This document shows, one piece after another, positions 62,738 to 64,000 of a stretch of DNA of 64,000 nt. Numbering within the stretch: the stretch's first letter is position 1; every line of letters starts with the position of its first letter. This DNA is from Desulfobacter hydrogenophilus. Its GTDB lineage: Bacteria; Desulfobacterota; Desulfobacteria; Desulfobacterales; Desulfobacteraceae. The translations under genes and the position numbers were made by a program. The DNA is taken from assembly GCF_004319545.1 (NCBI RefSeq), contig NZ_CP036313.1:3288501-3352500 (forward strand), read 5' to 3'. Under the pieces are notes generated by a model. The model had not been told where the DNA came from and searched no databases. It saw only the letters and a program-made list of their open reading frames with translations.

Positions 62738-64000
62738 TATCTTTGGACCTAATTGTGATAATTTTTTTCAATATTGGAATTTTTGCAAACTTCCGACAGA
62801 TCCGATGCTCTTCACCAAGCCGTACGAGCAACTGCCGCAGACAATAAATTCCAACGATAACCGACAATAGACTCCCTGTCACCATGCTCCACAAGTCAGG
62901 AAGTATCAAAGCCGAAACAAAAGCAACGAATATTATAAAAAGCTGCGTCAAAATCAAACGTTTAGCCGCCGCACTCCAGGTAAAGTTGATCAAATAACCG
63001 GCAATAAGCCGGATACCCAAAACATGAAATACATACATTGAAAAAAAAGCAACAGCTGCGCCCAACAGTCCCCAATAATACAAGCCGGTAATAACTAAAA
63101 TAATATGAAGGAAATTAAAAAAAACTTGAGAAAGGATAAACCAGTATTTTTTCCCCATAGCCATCTGTACAAACCCCATGGGCCAACTGATCACTCTCAA
63201 AAAACATCCCATTACAAACCACCTTAACAACCCTACAGCCGGATAAAATTCTGCTGAATAAAGAAGATAAATGCCAAGAGGGGCAAGTGCGAGTGTTGCG
63301 ACCAGGGCTGGGGTGGCAAGCAAAAGACCAACCTCGGTTTGTTCATTGACCAGACGGGTCATTTCCCTGGGATCATGAGATAGTTCCGCCAGACGCGGGA
63401 AAAAGTCCGCTCCCATGGCAGCTAAAACGAAATTGAGGACATATCCTGATATGGCAAAAGCTGCCTGGTATATCCCCAGGTTGTCTATCCCAAAATCGCG
63501 GGTAATTAAAACGCGTATTGCATATGTGGTAGCGGTTGTAGCCACCCCTGAGATCATGAACGCAAAACCTAATCCGACCAAACTTTTGGCCCCGGAAAAG
63601 GTCTCCAACCAAGAGATGGGAAGTGACTGCAGAAACACTTTTCTCGAATACCACCAGGCAACGCCAAGTTGAAAAATGGCAATGGCCAGTAAAGCAGGGA
63701 CTATACCTGAAATCCCTAAGGTTGCATATAAACCGATACTTATCAAAGTTCCGGCCATGGAACTGAAAATCTGGACCCGAACCAGATCTGAGATACGTCG
63801 CAATCCTTGGATCACCGCCATCCGACCCTGGGCAACAATAGTTATAAGGATCATCAGGGATAGGCATGCGATGCTCAACGCATAATCGGTGTGACCGAAT
63901 GTCAGCCTGCTGACAGGAAAGGCCAGCGCTGCCAGACCAACCGCCCCCACCAAACCGGTCATCCAACACATCCGGCGCAAAATGGTTACCGTCCGTGTAA
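62727..64000 (-). CDS. Wzx-type oligosaccharide flippase (5' end outside window)
   Basis: Polysaccharide transporter of the MOP/PST family with at least ten visible spans (LVGAVGLAALAFPVSRLTFG, LSIACLSLMILITIVAQGRM, MAGTLISIGLYATLGISGI, YAIRVLITRDFGIDNLGIY). It would flip the lipid-linked repeat unit for the Wzy-like polymerase. The frame is open to the right edge (TRTVTILRRMCW before the first ATG), so the N-terminal roughly 80-100 residues are missing. It is the most upstream gene visible of the minus-strand operon. Confidence 0.9.
   Translation of the reverse strand, partial: TRTVTILRRMCWMTGLVGAVGLAALAFPVSRLTFGHTDYALSIACLSLMILITIVAQGRMAVIQGLRRISDLVRVQIFSSMAGTLISIGLYATLGISGIVPALLAIAIFQLGVAWWYSRKVFLQSLPISWLETFSGAKSLVGLGFAFMISGVATTATTYAIRVLITRDFGIDNLGIYQAAFAISGYVLNFVLAAMGADFFPRLAELSHDPREMTRLVNEQTEVGLLLATPALVATLALAPLGIYLLYSAEFYPAVGLLRWFVMGCFLRVISWPMGFVQMAMGKKYWFILSQVFFNFLHIILVITGLYYWGLLGAAVAFFSMYVFHVLGIRLIAGYLINFTWSAAAKRLILTQLFIIFVAFVSALILPDLWSMVTGSLLSVIVGIYCLRQLLVRLGEEHRICRKFAKIPILKKIITIRSKDNDS

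Overview
The window looks like a chromosomal segment of a Desulfobacterota bacterium, most likely a Desulfobacteraceae-type marine sulfate reducer. This is inferred from gene content and protein style: an FmdE-like protein, a DHH-CBS-poly(A)-polymerase tRNA nucleotidyltransferase, a SulP permease inside a two-component operon, stand-alone receivers, and ArsR-type methyltransferase remains. No rRNA and no CRISPR array was seen. Base composition is a mosaic. Housekeeping genes are of medium GC, 37.1-43.8 kb is clearly GC-richer, and about 49.8-50.9 kb and 57-62.7 kb are AT-rich.

Left part (0-33 kb, mostly core). A methyltransferase tail and ManC/AlgA open the window. Next come YqgE with a dynamin-like GTPase, then a molybdenum-carrier-like protein overlapping a rhomboid protease that carries a DnaJ-type C-terminal domain, followed by a frameshifted envelope-protein gene. 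Then a chemoreceptor, a 1006-residue membrane protein with a PHP-like segment, and an FmdE protein. A tRNA-Leu(UAA) follows, with a decayed tyrosine recombinase beside it and purU next to that. From 15.7 to 25.8 kb the minus strand carries a universal stress protein, a ClC channel and an HTH-PTS IIA protein. Behind a terminator is a six-gene signalling operon: SulP, a cytidylate-kinase-like/BON/receiver fusion, a full histidine kinase, a receiver, a kinase-like protein lacking an ATP-binding module, and a receiver. A TetR gene with two operator palindromes, argJ, an RsuA/RluB-type pseudouridine synthase, trpS and the tRNA nucleotidyltransferase complete this part.

Middle part (33-48 kb, accessory). 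pilC and pilS are followed not by pilR but by a 247-bp element with 20-bp perfect inverted ends and a dead IS91-type transposase. A GC-rich sugar-nucleotide block follows (O-antigen ligase/polymerase, WbpE-, WbpD- and WbpB-like enzymes, a polyprenyl-phosphate sugar transferase). Its first two genes are bounded by copies of a 98-bp hairpin repeat. Interleaved are GxxExxY genes or fragments with TTAACCACGGAA-type repeats, a HicAB module occupying the middle of a broken GxxExxY gene, an AbrB antitoxin with a truncated toxin, and a MazEF-like pair whose toxin is cut. The two cut toxin genes flank an apparently complete IscB (OMEGA) nuclease element with its upstream omega-RNA region. Its guide position reads the last bases of the cut mazF-like gene.

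Right part (48-64 kb). A compact minus-strand operon, many genes overlapping by 4, 8, 11 or 14 bp, encodes surface polysaccharide synthesis: Wzx flippase, glycosyltransferases, a Wzy-like polymerase, three NodB-type deacetylase-like proteins, two sulfotransferases, a FemAB-like acyltransferase, an alpha/alpha-toroid-like protein, a WecB/WbpI-type epimerase, a DUF354 protein, a formyltransferase and VanZ. With WbpB/E/D upstream this suggests a 2,3-diacetamido-uronic-acid-containing, possibly sulfated surface glycan. Wzx is open at the right edge of the window.
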